Shown here: positions 1-8,623 of the stretch, piece after piece
Position numbering within the stretch: position 1 is the first letter of the stretch
Layout of the letters: each line of letters begins with the position of its first letter
From: Nonlabens agnitus
GTDB lineage: Bacteria; Bacteroidota; Bacteroidia; Flavobacteriales; Flavobacteriaceae
DNA length: 64,000 bases
Reading direction: 5' to 3'
NCBI RefSeq assembly: GCF_002994045.1
Contig: NZ_MQUC01000003.1
Coordinates: 2,580,501 to 2,644,500, forward strand
Notes under the pieces: model-generated
What the model saw: only the letters and a program-made list of their open reading frames with translations
Database searches by the model: none
What the model was told of the DNA's origin: nothing
Made by a program: the position numbers and the translations under genes

Positions 1-126
1 TATTTCAAAGGGATTCCCAACTTCAAAGAACACCGCATGAAAATGGTCACTAGCGATGATAGTGCATCAGTTTTTGCCGCTTTTGAAGAAGTGTTGCAGG
101 AATTTGGTGATTATAGCTTTGCTTAA
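1..126 (+). CDS. C-terminal fragment, probable tRNA-dihydrouridine synthase (DusB-like)
   Basis: An open frame runs from the window edge to a TAA at 124-126 and gives the last 41 residues of a protein. The segment YFKGIPNFKEHR followed by a short helix resembles the conserved tail of bacterial DusB proteins, where a H..(W/N)YxKG...R motif lies near the C-terminus. DusB reduces uridines in tRNA using FMN and NADPH. The catalytic barrel lies outside the window, so the call rests only on this tail. It converges with the minus-strand permease at 350. Confidence 0.5.
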   Translation, partial: YFKGIPNFKEHRMKMVTSDDSASVFAAFEEVLQEFGDYSFA

Positions 127-349
127 AGCTTAATTATTACTGCTTTACCCAACTCTTCCTTTTAATTATCACCAACTCGAATATTCCTGTCACCCTGAAC
201 TCGTTTCTGGATCTGTTAGAAGTAAGCGCAAAATAATGGTGATTTAAAATTCGATCGCAAATAAGTTGCCTTTAGTGAGAATATTGGTATCATCTAAGCA
301 TCGCAAAAAAGGATGCTAACATGCAAAAACATGACAGAAGAAAATCGGT

Positions 350-1567
350 TTACAACTTCGCTTGAGAAAGCAACCGGTCGTTGATCCTGCGGCTACCTAC
401 ATAACTGGCTATAATTCCCAGTACGGCAATCGTCAATAAAGAAACCAAGACATTCAAAAGCTCCATCGCAAAAGGATAAGGTATACCTGGAGCAATGTAG
501 ATCCAGTTATAATGGATCTGGCCATATACAAACCCTATACCTATCAACAAACCGATGATGCCGCCAGAGAGCGTCATTAGGGTTCCCTGTAAAAAGAATA
601 TAAGGCGTAGTTGACCTACCTCAGCGCCTAGATCTGCCAGGGTTTTGAGGTTTTTCTTCTTGTCTAAAATCATCATGATGATAGAACCTACCACATTAAA
701 AAGAGCAATGATTAACACCAGTGTAAAAATCAAATACACCGCCAGATTCTCACTGTTCAACATCTTGTAGAGCGCACCGTTAAGCTGCAGCTTGTTTTTG
801 ATTTCAAGATCCACATCAAAAAGAGCAGTGATCTCTTCACGCACCTCATCTTCCATGTCAGGATCGGTAAGCTTGATTTCAAGCGCCGTGACCGTGGAGT
901 CACTATAACTAAGCAACGTTCGAGCAGCACTCAGCCGCATGAAAATATACTTGTTGTCTAGATCTTCATTAACGCTAAATTGTCCCGTGGCAATCGCATC
1001 CAGCGTGCTAAAAGAACGGCTTAAATTCATCGCATTGATCGCATTGGTACCTGGTCGCGGCACCATGATTTGCATAAAGGTTGAATAATCGTTGACAGAT
1101 ATAGAAAGGTCGTCTGCAATTCCTGCACCCATGACCACTTGGGGATCATTGTCAGTAAGCCAGCTACCGTAAATTAGAATGGAATCTGGCGACACGATCT
1201 GGTCATAATTGTCTGGCACGCCTTTTATATAGGCAATGTCATTTTTTTCAGAATAGCTTAAAAAGGCCTTTTCTTCAATGACTTCAGAGAGCACTTGGAT
1301 ACCAGTGATGTTTTCGAGAGCACGCTTTCGCGAAAGCGGAACATTCAACGTTTTTCCCTGCACCGCCGTGACCTGAAGGTCTGGATCAAAATAACCGCTA
1401 AAACTGGTGCTAAACTCCTTCAACCCGCTAAAACCAGAAAGCACAATAAACAATGCCGTGGTCCCAACGATTGTGATAATAAAGCTGAGGATATTGATGA
1501 TGTTGATGGCATTCTTGCCATTCTTGGAAATCAGGTAACGTCGCGCTATGTAAAACGAAAAGTTCAC
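350..1567 (-). CDS. ABC transporter permease, LolC/LolE-FtsX type
   Basis: The 405-residue protein has one N-terminal membrane segment (about 20-45), a large extracytoplasmic domain, and three C-terminal membrane segments (about 273-298, 318-347, 365-390). This is the MacB_PCD plus FtsX layout of LolC/E-like permeases, which release lipoproteins or act in envelope transport with a separate ATPase. No ATPase is adjacent. The start is GTG at 1567-1565, directly abutting the rbfA stop (TAAGTG), so translation is probably coupled. Residues about 77-81 (LSRKR) are encoded by the 16-bp palindrome. Confidence 0.85.
   Translation of the reverse strand: MNFSFYIARRYLISKNGKNAINIINILSFIITIVGTTALFIVLSGFSGLKEFSTSFSGYFDPDLQVTAVQGKTLNVPLSRKRALENITGIQVLSEVIEEKAFLSYSEKNDIAYIKGVPDNYDQIVSPDSILIYGSWLTDNDPQVVMGAGIADDLSISVNDYSTFMQIMVPRPGTNAINAMNLSRSFSTLDAIATGQFSVNEDLDNKYIFMRLSAARTLLSYSDSTVTALEIKLTDPDMEDEVREEITALFDVDLEIKNKLQLNGALYKMLNSENLAVYLIFTLVLIIALFNVVGSIIMMILDKKKNLKTLADLGAEVGQLRLIFFLQGTLMTLSGGIIGLLIGIGFVYGQIHYNWIYIAPGIPYPFAMELLNVLVSLLTIAVLGIIASYVGSRRINDRLLSQAKL
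1323..1338. repeat. 16-bp palindrome, exact copy
   Basis: Exact CGCTTTCGCGAAAGCG inside the LolC/E-like permease gene, read as LSRKR. Confidence 0.95.
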
Positions 1568-1963
1568 TTATGACTTCTTGCGTCGTGGCAGGATATCAGG
1601 ATTTTCAATAGGGTTGTTCTCGCCCTTCAACTCCTTATCGATCTGGTCCATATATTCCAGGCTATCGTCATTGTAGAATTGCAGCTCTGGCATACGACGA
1701 AACTGGTGGCGCACCTTTGCCGCAACCTCATACCGTATATCGCTCGTCATCTCCTTGATCTCATTCACCACAGCATCTGCCTTTTCTGGCGGGAAAACTG
1801 AAATAAAAGCCTTGGCGTAACCCAGGTCTGGCGTGACCGTTACCTTAGTAACAGACACCAGCAGATTTTTAACGGCATTCTCCCGCATTTTCTCCTGCAA
1901 CACATTCGAGATATCCTCTTGCAGGATACCGGCGATTTTCTTCTGACGTTGAGTTTCTTCCAT
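1568..1963 (-). CDS. rbfA: 30S ribosome-binding factor A
   Basis: The 131-residue protein matches RbfA, a small KH-fold factor that helps 16S rRNA 5'-end maturation and late 30S assembly. Visible family features are the N-terminal helix with QRQKKIAGILQEDIS, the central VSVTKVTVTPDLGYAKAFISV strand pair, and the late MPELQFYNDDS motif. The C-terminus carries a short basic extension (LPRRKKS). It is the first gene of a two-gene minus-strand operon with the LolC/E-like permease. Confidence 0.95.
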   Translation of the reverse strand: MEETQRQKKIAGILQEDISNVLQEKMRENAVKNLLVSVTKVTVTPDLGYAKAFISVFPPEKADAVVNEIKEMTSDIRYEVAAKVRHQFRRMPELQFYNDDSLEYMDQIDKELKGENNPIENPDILPRRKKS

Positions 1964-2001
1964 GCTACAAAGGTAACTAGATTCTATAATTATAATGATT
2001 A

Positions 2002-2124
2002 GGGCGTTACGGCAAAATTTCCCTGGCGCTCAAGGTTGCCGTCGGGCTATGCGCTACAATCTTTTCAAGCCCAGCTTGACTATGAAGAAGGCCGGAAAAG
2101 GATTTACGCTACTGTCCCTAACGC
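2002..2124. repeat. Possible flavobacterial intergenic structured repeat
   Basis: In the 284-bp gap before the epimerase gene there is a GC-richer block that starts GGGCGTTAC, contains GTCGGGCTATGCGCTACAATCTTTTC, pairs imperfectly with the later GGAAAAGGATTTACGCTACTG, and ends CCCTAACGC. From memory this resembles an element commonly dispersed between flavobacterial genes. Only one copy occurs in this window, so the assignment as a repeat cannot be shown from the sequence alone. Confidence 0.4.
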
Positions 2125-2247
2125 AGGTTTGATGTTTTAATTACCATTTAAAGTTCATAGGTTGAACATTGAGTATTGTGGACTCCATCAAGGACAAATC
2201 AAGAGCTGCCAATTTCTGAAATCATTATTTTTGATGAAAACAATACC

Positions 2248-2655
2248 ATGCTGGGAAAAATTGAACACCTAGGAATTGCCGTCAAGGATTTAGAAGCTTC
2301 CAATAATCTATACGAAAAGCTGCTGGGAACCGCATCCTATAAAATGGAAGAAGTCAAAACCGAAAATGTGATCACCAGTTTTTTCAAAGCTGGTGAGAAC
2401 AAGATAGAGCTACTAGCCGCCACAGATCCTGAAAGCGCGATTGCAAAGTTCATAGAAAAGCGAGGTGAAGGCATTCATCACGTCGCCTTTGCGGTAGAGG
2501 ATATTAAAAAAGAGTTGACGCGACTGGAAAATGAAGGCTTTACCATACTAAACAAAGAGCCCAAAAAAGGAGCTGACAATAAACTCGTTGCCTTTTTGCA
2601 TCCTAAAGGGACTAATGGAGTACTGGTAGAACTATGTCAGGAAATCAATGAATAG
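2248..2655 (+). CDS. mce: Methylmalonyl-CoA epimerase
   Basis: The 135-residue VOC/glyoxalase-fold protein interconverts (R)- and (S)-methylmalonyl-CoA in propionate metabolism. Two paired babab modules are visible, with probable metal ligands in KIEHLGIAV near the start, GIHHVAFAV in the middle and the Glu of VLVELCQE at the end. I place the start at the ATG at 2248; the open frame extends upstream to 2176, but that extra 24 residues is not part of the family fold. It is transcribed alone and followed by a tRNA gene. Confidence 0.9.
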   Translation: MLGKIEHLGIAVKDLEASNNLYEKLLGTASYKMEEVKTENVITSFFKAGENKIELLAATDPESAIAKFIEKRGEGIHHVAFAVEDIKKELTRLENEGFTILNKEPKKGADNKLVAFLHPKGTNGVLVELCQEINE

Positions 2656-2725
2656 TTTGGTGAAACGAGCGGATAGTGTAAATTTGCAGACTTTTAAATC
2701 AGTATATCGCGCTGCGATATTTTGA

Positions 2726-2799
2726 GGGCCTATAACTCAGCTGGTTAGAGTATCTGACTCATAATCAGAAAGTCCCTGGTTCGAGCCCAGGTGGGCCCA
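2726..2799 (+). tRNA. tRNA with CAT anticodon (elongator Met or Ile2)
   Basis: A full cloverleaf is visible: 7-bp acceptor (GGGCCTA with TGGGCCC, one G-U pair), D stem ACTC/GAGT, anticodon stem TCTGA/TCAGA around loop CTCATAA, T stem CCTGG/CCAGG around TTCGAGC, and discriminator A. CCA is not encoded. The CAT anticodon fits elongator methionine or a lysidine-modified isoleucine tRNA; I cannot separate them by eye. It is not the initiator type, since position 1-72 is paired G-C. Confidence 0.93.
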
Positions 2800-2803
2800 C
2801 AAC

Positions 2804-2836
2804 AAAGACCTTAGCAATCGCTAGGGTCTTTTTTTT
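2804..2836 (+). terminator. Rho-independent terminator after the tRNA
   Basis: Arms AAGACCTTAGC and GCTAGGGTCTT (one mismatch) around a 4-base loop, followed by a run of eight T. It sits 5 bases after the tRNA end. Confidence 0.85.
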
Positions 2837-3153
2837 GCTCATACTTTTCGCATTAAACGATGCTCTTAGCTTATGAGCCTACTTAAACAAATCTTGGTTT
2901 TCAGATATCATTTTGATTTTCAAGCCGTCAAACCGCAGTAACGATAGAATAGCAATAAAATGTTTGAAACATAGTTACGCGTTAAGGATTGAAGCGTACA
3001 TCCTTTTTGAGCCTCTGCAGTGTTGCATTTGGGCTCAAAAAGATGGCAGCGTAAAGCCTGACCGTAGGGAACGCCCACTAAATAGTGCGTATCTTTTGTG
3101 CCTTAAAACAGTGCTTTCAAATTTGTATCTTTATCTCTTACTAAAAATTATAC
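2837..3153. other. Gene-free stretch upstream of the M1 peptidase
   Basis: No family-like ORF or RNA is seen. A 97-codon open frame at 2913-3206 has no recognisable composition and overlaps the start of the peptidase gene, so I do not call it. A TATCTTTA box at 3126-3133 is a plausible -7 element for the peptidase gene at 3154. Confidence 0.5.
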
Positions 3154-5037
3154 ATGAAAAGGATTTTTTTAATGCTCACCGTTGGTGTTTTTCTAGCCAG
3201 CTGTAGCTCTACCCAAAACACCAAACCTACAAATACAACAGACTCTTCTGTACCTGGTTACTGGCAACAACATGTTGACTACACCATGGATGTGGATATG
3301 AATGTTGACAATTATCAATATACCGGTAAGCAAAAATTGGTGTATACCAACAACTCACCTGAAACTTTGGACCGTGTGTATTACCACTTGTTCTTCAACG
3401 CGTTCCAGCCAGGCAGCCAGATGGACGTGCGTTCCCGCACCATTGCAGATCCAGATCGTCGTGTAGGTTCTAGAATTGCAGGTTTACAACCTAACGAGCA
3501 AGGACAATTACACGTGAAAAACATGATGCAGGATGGCGTACCGCTAAACCCAATGGAAGAAGGTACCATTCTTATTGTACCGCTCGCCAAAGCTTTGAAG
3601 CCCGGACAATCCACCACATTTGAACTGGATTTTAACGGTCAGGTACCCGTACAAATACGCCGCAGCGGTCGTAATAATGCAGAAGGTGTGTCACTTTCCA
3701 TGACACAATGGTTCCCGAAGATAGCGGAGTTTGATCGTGATGGATGGAATGCAACGCCGTATGTAGGTCGTGAATTTCATGGCGTTTGGGGAGATTTTGA
3801 TGTAAAACTCACTATCGATAAGGATTACACAGTTGGTGGTACAGGCTACCTCCAAAACCCTAAAGAAATAGGACATGGTTATGATCGCCCTAATTCTGGC
3901 CCTGCAGAAGGTAAGGATGGTAAATTGACCTGGCACTTCAAGGCGCCTATGGTACATGATTTCGCCTGGGGCGCAGATCCTGATTACATACATGATATCT
4001 ACAAAGGAGCAAATGGAGTCGACCTTCACTTCTTTTACAAAGACAACGAGGCGATCAAGGCCAACTGGAAAAAACTACAGCCAGATACCAACAAGATGTT
4101 GGAGTTCTATAATGAAAATGTAGGGTTGTATCCTTACAAACAATATTCTGTGATTCAAGGTGGTGATGGTGGTATGGAATATGCCATGGCAACGTTAATT
4201 ACAGGCGAGCGCAGCTACGGCAGCCTTGCCGGCGTTACCGCACATGAGTTCGCACACTCTTGGTTCAACCATATCCTAGCTACTAACGAGGCAAAACATG
4301 AATGGATGGATGAAGGCTTTACCACCTATATCTCCAGTCTCGCGATGGATGAGATCTATAATGAGAACAAGGAAAATCCTAATGCAGGATCCTACAGTGG
4401 TTACATCAGACTCGCAAATTCTGGAATTGAGCAGCCACAAACCACTCATGCAGACCGTTATGCTCGCAACGCCGCATATGGAACAACAGCGTATTCCAAA
4501 GGTGCGGTTTTCATGTCACAACTAGGTTATATTGTGGGCGAGGACGTCCGTGACCAGATCATCAAAGAGTATTTCAACACCTGGAAATTTAAGCACCCTA
4601 ATCCTAATGATTTCAAACGCGTTGCAGAGCGTGTAAGCGGCTTTGAATTGGATTGGTATCTCATTGACTTTACTCAGACAACCAATACCATTGACTATGC
4701 GATTGATGATTTGCAAGATATAAATGGAGTGGCTACTGTATCGCTTTCGCGAAAGGGTCTTATGCCCATGCCGCTGGACATTCAAGTGACCATGAATGAT
4801 GGCACCAGCAAAATGTACTATGTACCACTGGAATTCATGTACAATCAGAAAAAAGTGCCTGCAGACTGGACTGTGGCAGCAGATTGGGCTTGGGCTTACC
4901 CAACTTATGAACTTCAATTAAGTGGATTGAGCAAAAAAGACATTAGTAATGTAACTATCGACCCTAAGAATATGATGGCAGATGTTGACAGAGAAAACAA
5001 CAAGTACCAAGTGTTCACACTGATGCAGAATAATTAA
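3154..5037 (+). CDS. M1-family metallopeptidase lipoprotein
   Basis: The 627-residue protein begins with a lipoprotein signal (basic start, hydrophobic core, lipobox LASC), so it is probably membrane-anchored and exported. The catalytic gluzincin motif HEFAH lies at residues 364-368, with the third zinc ligand Glu387 exactly 18 residues later in WMDEGFTTY. The M1 substrate motif GGMEYAMATLI precedes it. M1 enzymes are aminopeptidases, and this one likely degrades peptides in the periplasm or at the surface. The N-terminal half is the M1 beta-saddle domain. A 15/16 copy of the palindrome encodes LSRKG near residue 531. Confidence 0.92.
   Translation: MKRIFLMLTVGVFLASCSSTQNTKPTNTTDSSVPGYWQQHVDYTMDVDMNVDNYQYTGKQKLVYTNNSPETLDRVYYHLFFNAFQPGSQMDVRSRTIADPDRRVGSRIAGLQPNEQGQLHVKNMMQDGVPLNPMEEGTILIVPLAKALKPGQSTTFELDFNGQVPVQIRRSGRNNAEGVSLSMTQWFPKIAEFDRDGWNATPYVGREFHGVWGDFDVKLTIDKDYTVGGTGYLQNPKEIGHGYDRPNSGPAEGKDGKLTWHFKAPMVHDFAWGADPDYIHDIYKGANGVDLHFFYKDNEAIKANWKKLQPDTNKMLEFYNENVGLYPYKQYSVIQGGDGGMEYAMATLITGERSYGSLAGVTAHEFAHSWFNHILATNEAKHEWMDEGFTTYISSLAMDEIYNENKENPNAGSYSGYIRLANSGIEQPQTTHADRYARNAAYGTTAYSKGAVFMSQLGYIVGEDVRDQIIKEYFNTWKFKHPNPNDFKRVAERVSGFELDWYLIDFTQTTNTIDYAIDDLQDINGVATVSLSRKGLMPMPLDIQVTMNDGTSKMYYVPLEFMYNQKKVPADWTVAADWAWAYPTYELQLSGLSKKDISNVTIDPKNMMADVDRENNKYQVFTLMQNN
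4742..4757. repeat. 16-bp palindrome, 15/16 copy
   Basis: CGCTTTCGCGAAAGGG: one change (C to G at position 15). Lies in the M1 peptidase gene and is read as LSRKG. Confidence 0.85.
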
Positions 5038-5060
5038 ACGCATTTAATTTATTATGGAAT

Positions 5061-5089
5061 AGGCGTCTCGACTGGGGCGCCTTTTTTTT
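5061..5089 (+). terminator. Terminator after the M1 peptidase gene
   Basis: AGGCG and CGCCT arms around a 12-base loop followed by eight T, 23 bases after the stop codon. The core stem is only 5 bp but has a strong T tract. Confidence 0.75.
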
Positions 5090-5115
5090 ATTGCTGGTTT
5101 CAAAAATGCCTCCAG

Positions 5116-5123
5116 TATCTTTG
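5116..5123 (+). promoter_or_regulatory. -7 promoter box for rnpA
   Basis: TATCTTTG matches the Bacteroidetes -7 consensus TAnnTTTG, with a TTG at 5091-5093 about 22 bases upstream. The box ends only 4 bases before the ATG, so the transcript would be leaderless or nearly so. Confidence 0.5.
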
Positions 5124-5127
5124 CGGC

Positions 5128-5511
5128 ATGCGCTACACACTAGGCAAAGACAAAAAACTAAAAAGCAAAAAAGCCATTACAGAGCTTTTTGCTCAAGGTA
5201 CAACCATCAGGAAAGGTGCGCTGTTGCTTAAATATGCCGTAAAAGAAGAACCTGGTGTACATAGATCGGGTTTCAGTGTGCCTAAGCGATTCTTCAAGCA
5301 TGCCGTGGACCGCAATAGAGTAAAACGACTGCTGCGGGAAGCGTACCGTTTGGAGCAGCACAATTTACCTCAGTTAGAAGACAGGCACTTCCATTTTATG
5401 TGGATCTATCAATCCCACAAACTTTCAGATCAGGACCATGTCAAGCAGCTTTTGCAGGGAATTATCAAGCAATTGCATAAATCCCATACCTCCACAACTA
5501 CGGAATCATAA
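5128..5511 (+). CDS. rnpA: Ribonuclease P protein component
   Basis: The 127-residue protein is the basic cofactor of RNase P, which removes tRNA 5' leaders. The diagnostic RNR motif is present in AVDRNRVKRLLREAYR, preceded by the FSVPKRFFKHA strand-helix segment. The N-terminus TLGKDKKLKSKKAI is also typical. rpmH, the frequent upstream partner, is not adjacent here. The gene is followed after 66 bases by the S41 protease gene. Confidence 0.95.
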   Translation: MRYTLGKDKKLKSKKAITELFAQGTTIRKGALLLKYAVKEEPGVHRSGFSVPKRFFKHAVDRNRVKRLLREAYRLEQHNLPQLEDRHFHFMWIYQSHKLSDQDHVKQLLQGIIKQLHKSHTSTTTES

Positions 5512-5577
5512 TTGCACTAAAATTAGTGTAAGCTCGTTTTGAGTATATTAGTATAACATTTTAGCACACAATCCTTT

Positions 5578-7224
5578 ATGGCATCTACTTTTCATAAGAT
5601 CAAAAGACAAATTCTGGTTCCGGTTTTAGGGGCTGTATTTTTTCTATCATTAGCCAGTTTCAAAAATGACTTTTTTGAAATCGCCAAGCAGATCGAAATC
5701 TTTACAGAGATGTATAAGCAGCTCAACATGAACTATGTAGATGAAACCAATCCTGCGCAACTCATGGATAACGCGATAGAAGGAATGTTATCAGATCTAG
5801 ATCCGTACACCACTTTCTGGACAGAGCAAGAAGTTGAACGTGCCAAGATCAATTCGCGTGGCGAGTTTACCGGTATAGGTGCTAATGTGAGTTCCAGAGC
5901 AGACAAACTCATTATAGTGGAGCCCTGGAAAGATTATCCAGCAGATAAAGCTGGTCTTAAAGCTGGTGACGAAATCATCGTCATTGACGGCGTCAAGGTT
6001 TCGGATTATGACGAGAACGCAGGCCAATTGCTGGAAGGATCTGCAGATACTCAAGTGGAAGTAACTTATTTAAGACAAGGCAAGGAGATGAAGGCCACGC
6101 TCAAAAGGGCTGCGGTAGAAATAAAAGCAGTGCCATTTTTTGAGATGGCTACACCTAGCATAGGCTATGTCGTACTTTCTAAATTCAACGAAAAAGCTTC
6201 CAGAGAGACTAAAGAAGCCATCAAACAGCTTAAGGAACAAGGCGCGACTAAAATTATCCTGGACTTAAGAGGTAATCCAGGCGGCTTGCTGAGCGAAGCA
6301 GTCAATGTTTCCAACCTTTTTATTGAAAAGGACAAGCTCATCACCAGCACGCAATCCAGTATAGAAAAATTCAACAGGACGTACCTCACAAAACGCAACG
6401 CCTTTGATGCAGACATACCGCTAGCCGTTTTGATCAATGGCCGCAGTGCGAGTGCCAGTGAGATCGTGAGTGGTAGCGTCCAGGATTATGATCGTGGAGT
6501 GGTGATAGGTGCGCGCAGTTTTGGAAAAGGTCTTGTCCAGCGTCCCAAAGAATTGAGTTATGGAACGCAAGTAAAAATTACCATTTCTAGATACTATACG
6601 CCCAGCGGTCGTTGCATACAGGCTTTGGATTACTGGAACCGCGATGCAGAAGGCAATGCCGTAAGAACTAAAAAGGAAGACTACAAGGCTTTTAAAACGG
6701 TCAACAGCGGTCGTACCGTTTATGATGGTGGTGGCGTGGATCCAGATATCAAATTGGCAAGTGCCGCTTATTCTCCTATTACCACATCCTTACTGCGTGA
6801 AAATGCCATTTTTGACTATGCCACACAGTATTACTACGCTCATCAATACGACGATCTTGAAAAGATCCAACTTACTGATGCAGATTTCAACGATTTTATC
6901 ACTTGGGTAGAAGCTCGTGGGTTTGACTTTGAGACGGTTACGGAGTCCGCTTTCGCGAAAGCGTACAAAACCGCAGTCAATGAAGAACTTGACGACGACA
7001 TCGCCACCAGTTATAAAGGCATGATGCAGGCCATTCAAAACACCAAAAAGAAAGACATGCGTGACAAAAAAGAAGAGCTCATGTCCCTTCTTACCGATGA
7101 AATCGTGAAGCGCTATTTCTATCGTGAAGGTCTATACAACTACCAGTTGAAATTTAGTCCAGAGATTCAAGAGGCCATTAAAGTATTGAATGACGAGACC
7201 AGATATCGCAAGATTTTGAGCTAA
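5578..7224 (+). CDS. S41-family C-terminal processing peptidase
   Basis: The 548-residue protein has an N-terminal membrane or signal segment (about 12-27), a PDZ domain (about 95-170, with EFTGIGA and PADKAGLKAGDEI), and the S41 protease domain. The catalytic region shows the Ser-rich loop SASASE at 290-295 and Lys317 in SFGKGLVQ, the Ser/Lys dyad of CtpA/Prc enzymes. These trim C-termini of envelope proteins. The last about 150 residues are helical and charged. The palindrome encodes AFAKA near residue 459. The next gene overlaps its stop (TAATG). Confidence 0.92.
   Translation: MASTFHKIKRQILVPVLGAVFFLSLASFKNDFFEIAKQIEIFTEMYKQLNMNYVDETNPAQLMDNAIEGMLSDLDPYTTFWTEQEVERAKINSRGEFTGIGANVSSRADKLIIVEPWKDYPADKAGLKAGDEIIVIDGVKVSDYDENAGQLLEGSADTQVEVTYLRQGKEMKATLKRAAVEIKAVPFFEMATPSIGYVVLSKFNEKASRETKEAIKQLKEQGATKIILDLRGNPGGLLSEAVNVSNLFIEKDKLITSTQSSIEKFNRTYLTKRNAFDADIPLAVLINGRSASASEIVSGSVQDYDRGVVIGARSFGKGLVQRPKELSYGTQVKITISRYYTPSGRCIQALDYWNRDAEGNAVRTKKEDYKAFKTVNSGRTVYDGGGVDPDIKLASAAYSPITTSLLRENAIFDYATQYYYAHQYDDLEKIQLTDADFNDFITWVEARGFDFETVTESAFAKAYKTAVNEELDDDIATSYKGMMQAIQNTKKKDMRDKKEELMSLLTDEIVKRYFYREGLYNYQLKFSPEIQEAIKVLNDETRYRKILS
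6948..6963. repeat. 16-bp palindrome, exact copy
   Basis: Exact copy in the S41 protease gene, read as AFAKA. Confidence 0.95.
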
Positions 7225-8237
7225 TGAAACACCTTGCCACATATCTATTTACCATATGTTTTGTGGCAACCACTGCGGCTCAACTCACCGTGCAGCACAG
7301 CATTTATTTTGATCTTGACAAATATGATTTCAAGAGCAGCGAGCTTCAAGCATTCGAATCCTTTTTCAATGATTTGATCTACCTGCCTATTCTAGAGGTA
7401 GAGATTTTAGGCTATTGTGACGATCGCGGCACACTTGAATACAATCAAAAGCTATCAGAAAATAGGGTAGAAACCGTAGCCATGTGGCTGCTGGATCACG
7501 ACATCAACATGATGAACATCTACAAGCAGGTAGCTGGAAAAGGTGAGATAGCACTGGCAGATGCCAGCAATCGCATGGAAATCATCCAGACCAGAGCTCG
7601 CAACAGGCGAGTAGATGTAACTTTTACACTTCAAGAGCCTGCAGCCAGTAGACTTGCCATGCGTACCCTTCAAAAAAGCCAACTCACACCAGATCAAAAA
7701 GCCGTGATTGATGAATATGAGGAAAAAGTCATTTATCAAGTGCGCAAGAAAAAGAGTAGTGCTGACTTGATCACTATTGACGATCTGGAAGAATACATTG
7801 AGGTTCCCACCAGTATAAGTCCGCCAGTGAATGGTAGGGAAGAACCTTTTAGGTCATTATTACGCAAGAACATTGAGACTGACGAGGTCATCATTCTTAA
7901 AGACATTCATTTCTTGAGAGGTAGATCCACATTGAACCCAGAATCCATCCCGTTGATGAAGCGAGTGATTGAGATACTTGTGGCGCGTCCCAACATCCAT
8001 TTTGAGATACGTGGCCATGTGTGCTGCATCAATCCCATGTTTGATGACGCACTGGATCGCAACACCATGAGATCAGACTTGTCATATGCCAGGGCAAAAT
8101 TGATTTACAACATTCTATCAGAATATGGAGTCGATCCCAGTCGCATGTCATTTGCGGGTTATGGCCGCACAAAACCTTTAGGCGGCAGCGATAAGGACGA
8201 CCGTCGCGTAGAACTGTACATCACAAAAGTGGACTAA
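7224..8237 (+). CDS. Protein with two OmpA-like domains
   Basis: The 337-residue protein has a signal peptide (cleavage probably after TTAAQ) and two OmpA/MotB-type peptidoglycan-binding modules. One spans about 22-135 (EILGYCDDRGTLEYNQKLSENR, then RARNRRVDVTF). The other spans about 225-335 (FEIRGHVCC, then LSYARAKLIYNIL and YGRTKPLGG...DDRRVELYI). It lacks an obvious N-terminal barrel, so it is likely a periplasmic or outer-membrane-associated wall-binding protein. It overlaps the S41 protease stop by one base, suggesting co-translation. Confidence 0.85.
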   Translation: MKHLATYLFTICFVATTAAQLTVQHSIYFDLDKYDFKSSELQAFESFFNDLIYLPILEVEILGYCDDRGTLEYNQKLSENRVETVAMWLLDHDINMMNIYKQVAGKGEIALADASNRMEIIQTRARNRRVDVTFTLQEPAASRLAMRTLQKSQLTPDQKAVIDEYEEKVIYQVRKKKSSADLITIDDLEEYIEVPTSISPPVNGREEPFRSLLRKNIETDEVIILKDIHFLRGRSTLNPESIPLMKRVIEILVARPNIHFEIRGHVCCINPMFDDALDRNTMRSDLSYARAKLIYNILSEYGVDPSRMSFAGYGRTKPLGGSDKDDRRVELYITKVD

Positions 8238-8259
8238 AACCCTTTTTTTAGAATTATTC

Positions 8260-8275
8260 ATCGTAATATTACGAT
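8260..8275. promoter_or_regulatory. Probable ArsR operator
   Basis: ATCGTAATATTACGAT is a perfect 16-bp palindrome ending 4 bases before the arsR ATG. ArsR dimers bind AT-rich inverted repeats over their own promoters, so this is the likely autoregulatory operator of the arsenic operon. Confidence 0.7.
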
Positions 8276-8279
8276 CAAT

Positions 8280-8612
8280 ATGGGAACTACCAAAACATCC
8301 ATTTTCTCTAAAGAGCTTAATGAGGTGGCCGCTTTCGCGAAAGCGATATCACATCCAGCTCGTGTAGCTATCATTCAGCATTTGTTAAGTAGGCAGACCT
8401 GCGTTTGTGGAGATCTTGTGGATGAGATTGATCTTGCTCAAGCTACCATCTCGCAACACCTCAAGGCACTTAAGGAAATAGGCATCATTAAAGGAAGCGT
8501 AGAAGGTACCAGCACTTGTTATTGCATGAATATGGAACGCTGGAACGATTTAAAAAGTCAGCTGGAGTCCCAATTATTAAGTATCGAGCATTGCTCTATT
8601 AATTGTTGTTAA
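8280..8612 (+). CDS. arsR: ArsR-family metalloregulator
   Basis: The 110-residue winged-helix repressor has the As(III)-sensing motif CVCGDL in the alpha3 helix and the recognition helix ATISQHLKALKEIGII. The C-terminus ends EHCSINCC, adding three further cysteines. Binding of arsenite or antimonite should release it from the operator just upstream. It is first in an operon with a DUF protein, arsC and acr3. The palindrome encodes AFAKA in the first helix; the following SHPAR keeps the family register, so no residues appear to have been inserted. Confidence 0.92.
   Translation: MGTTKTSIFSKELNEVAAFAKAISHPARVAIIQHLLSRQTCVCGDLVDEIDLAQATISQHLKALKEIGIIKGSVEGTSTCYCMNMERWNDLKSQLESQLLSIEHCSINCC
8330..8345. 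repeat. 16-bp palindrome, exact copy
   Basis: Exact copy in arsR, read as AFAKA within the first helix. Confidence 0.95.
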
Positions 8613-8623
8613 AGAAAAAAACT

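Noticed and set aside
2002..2124. Integron attC site
   Set aside because: The end motifs are in the wrong order (GTT first, AAC last) and no integrase or cassette array is present.
2913..3206. 97-codon open frame upstream of the M1 peptidase gene
   Set aside because: No recognisable protein composition, overlaps the well-supported peptidase start and crosses its probable promoter.
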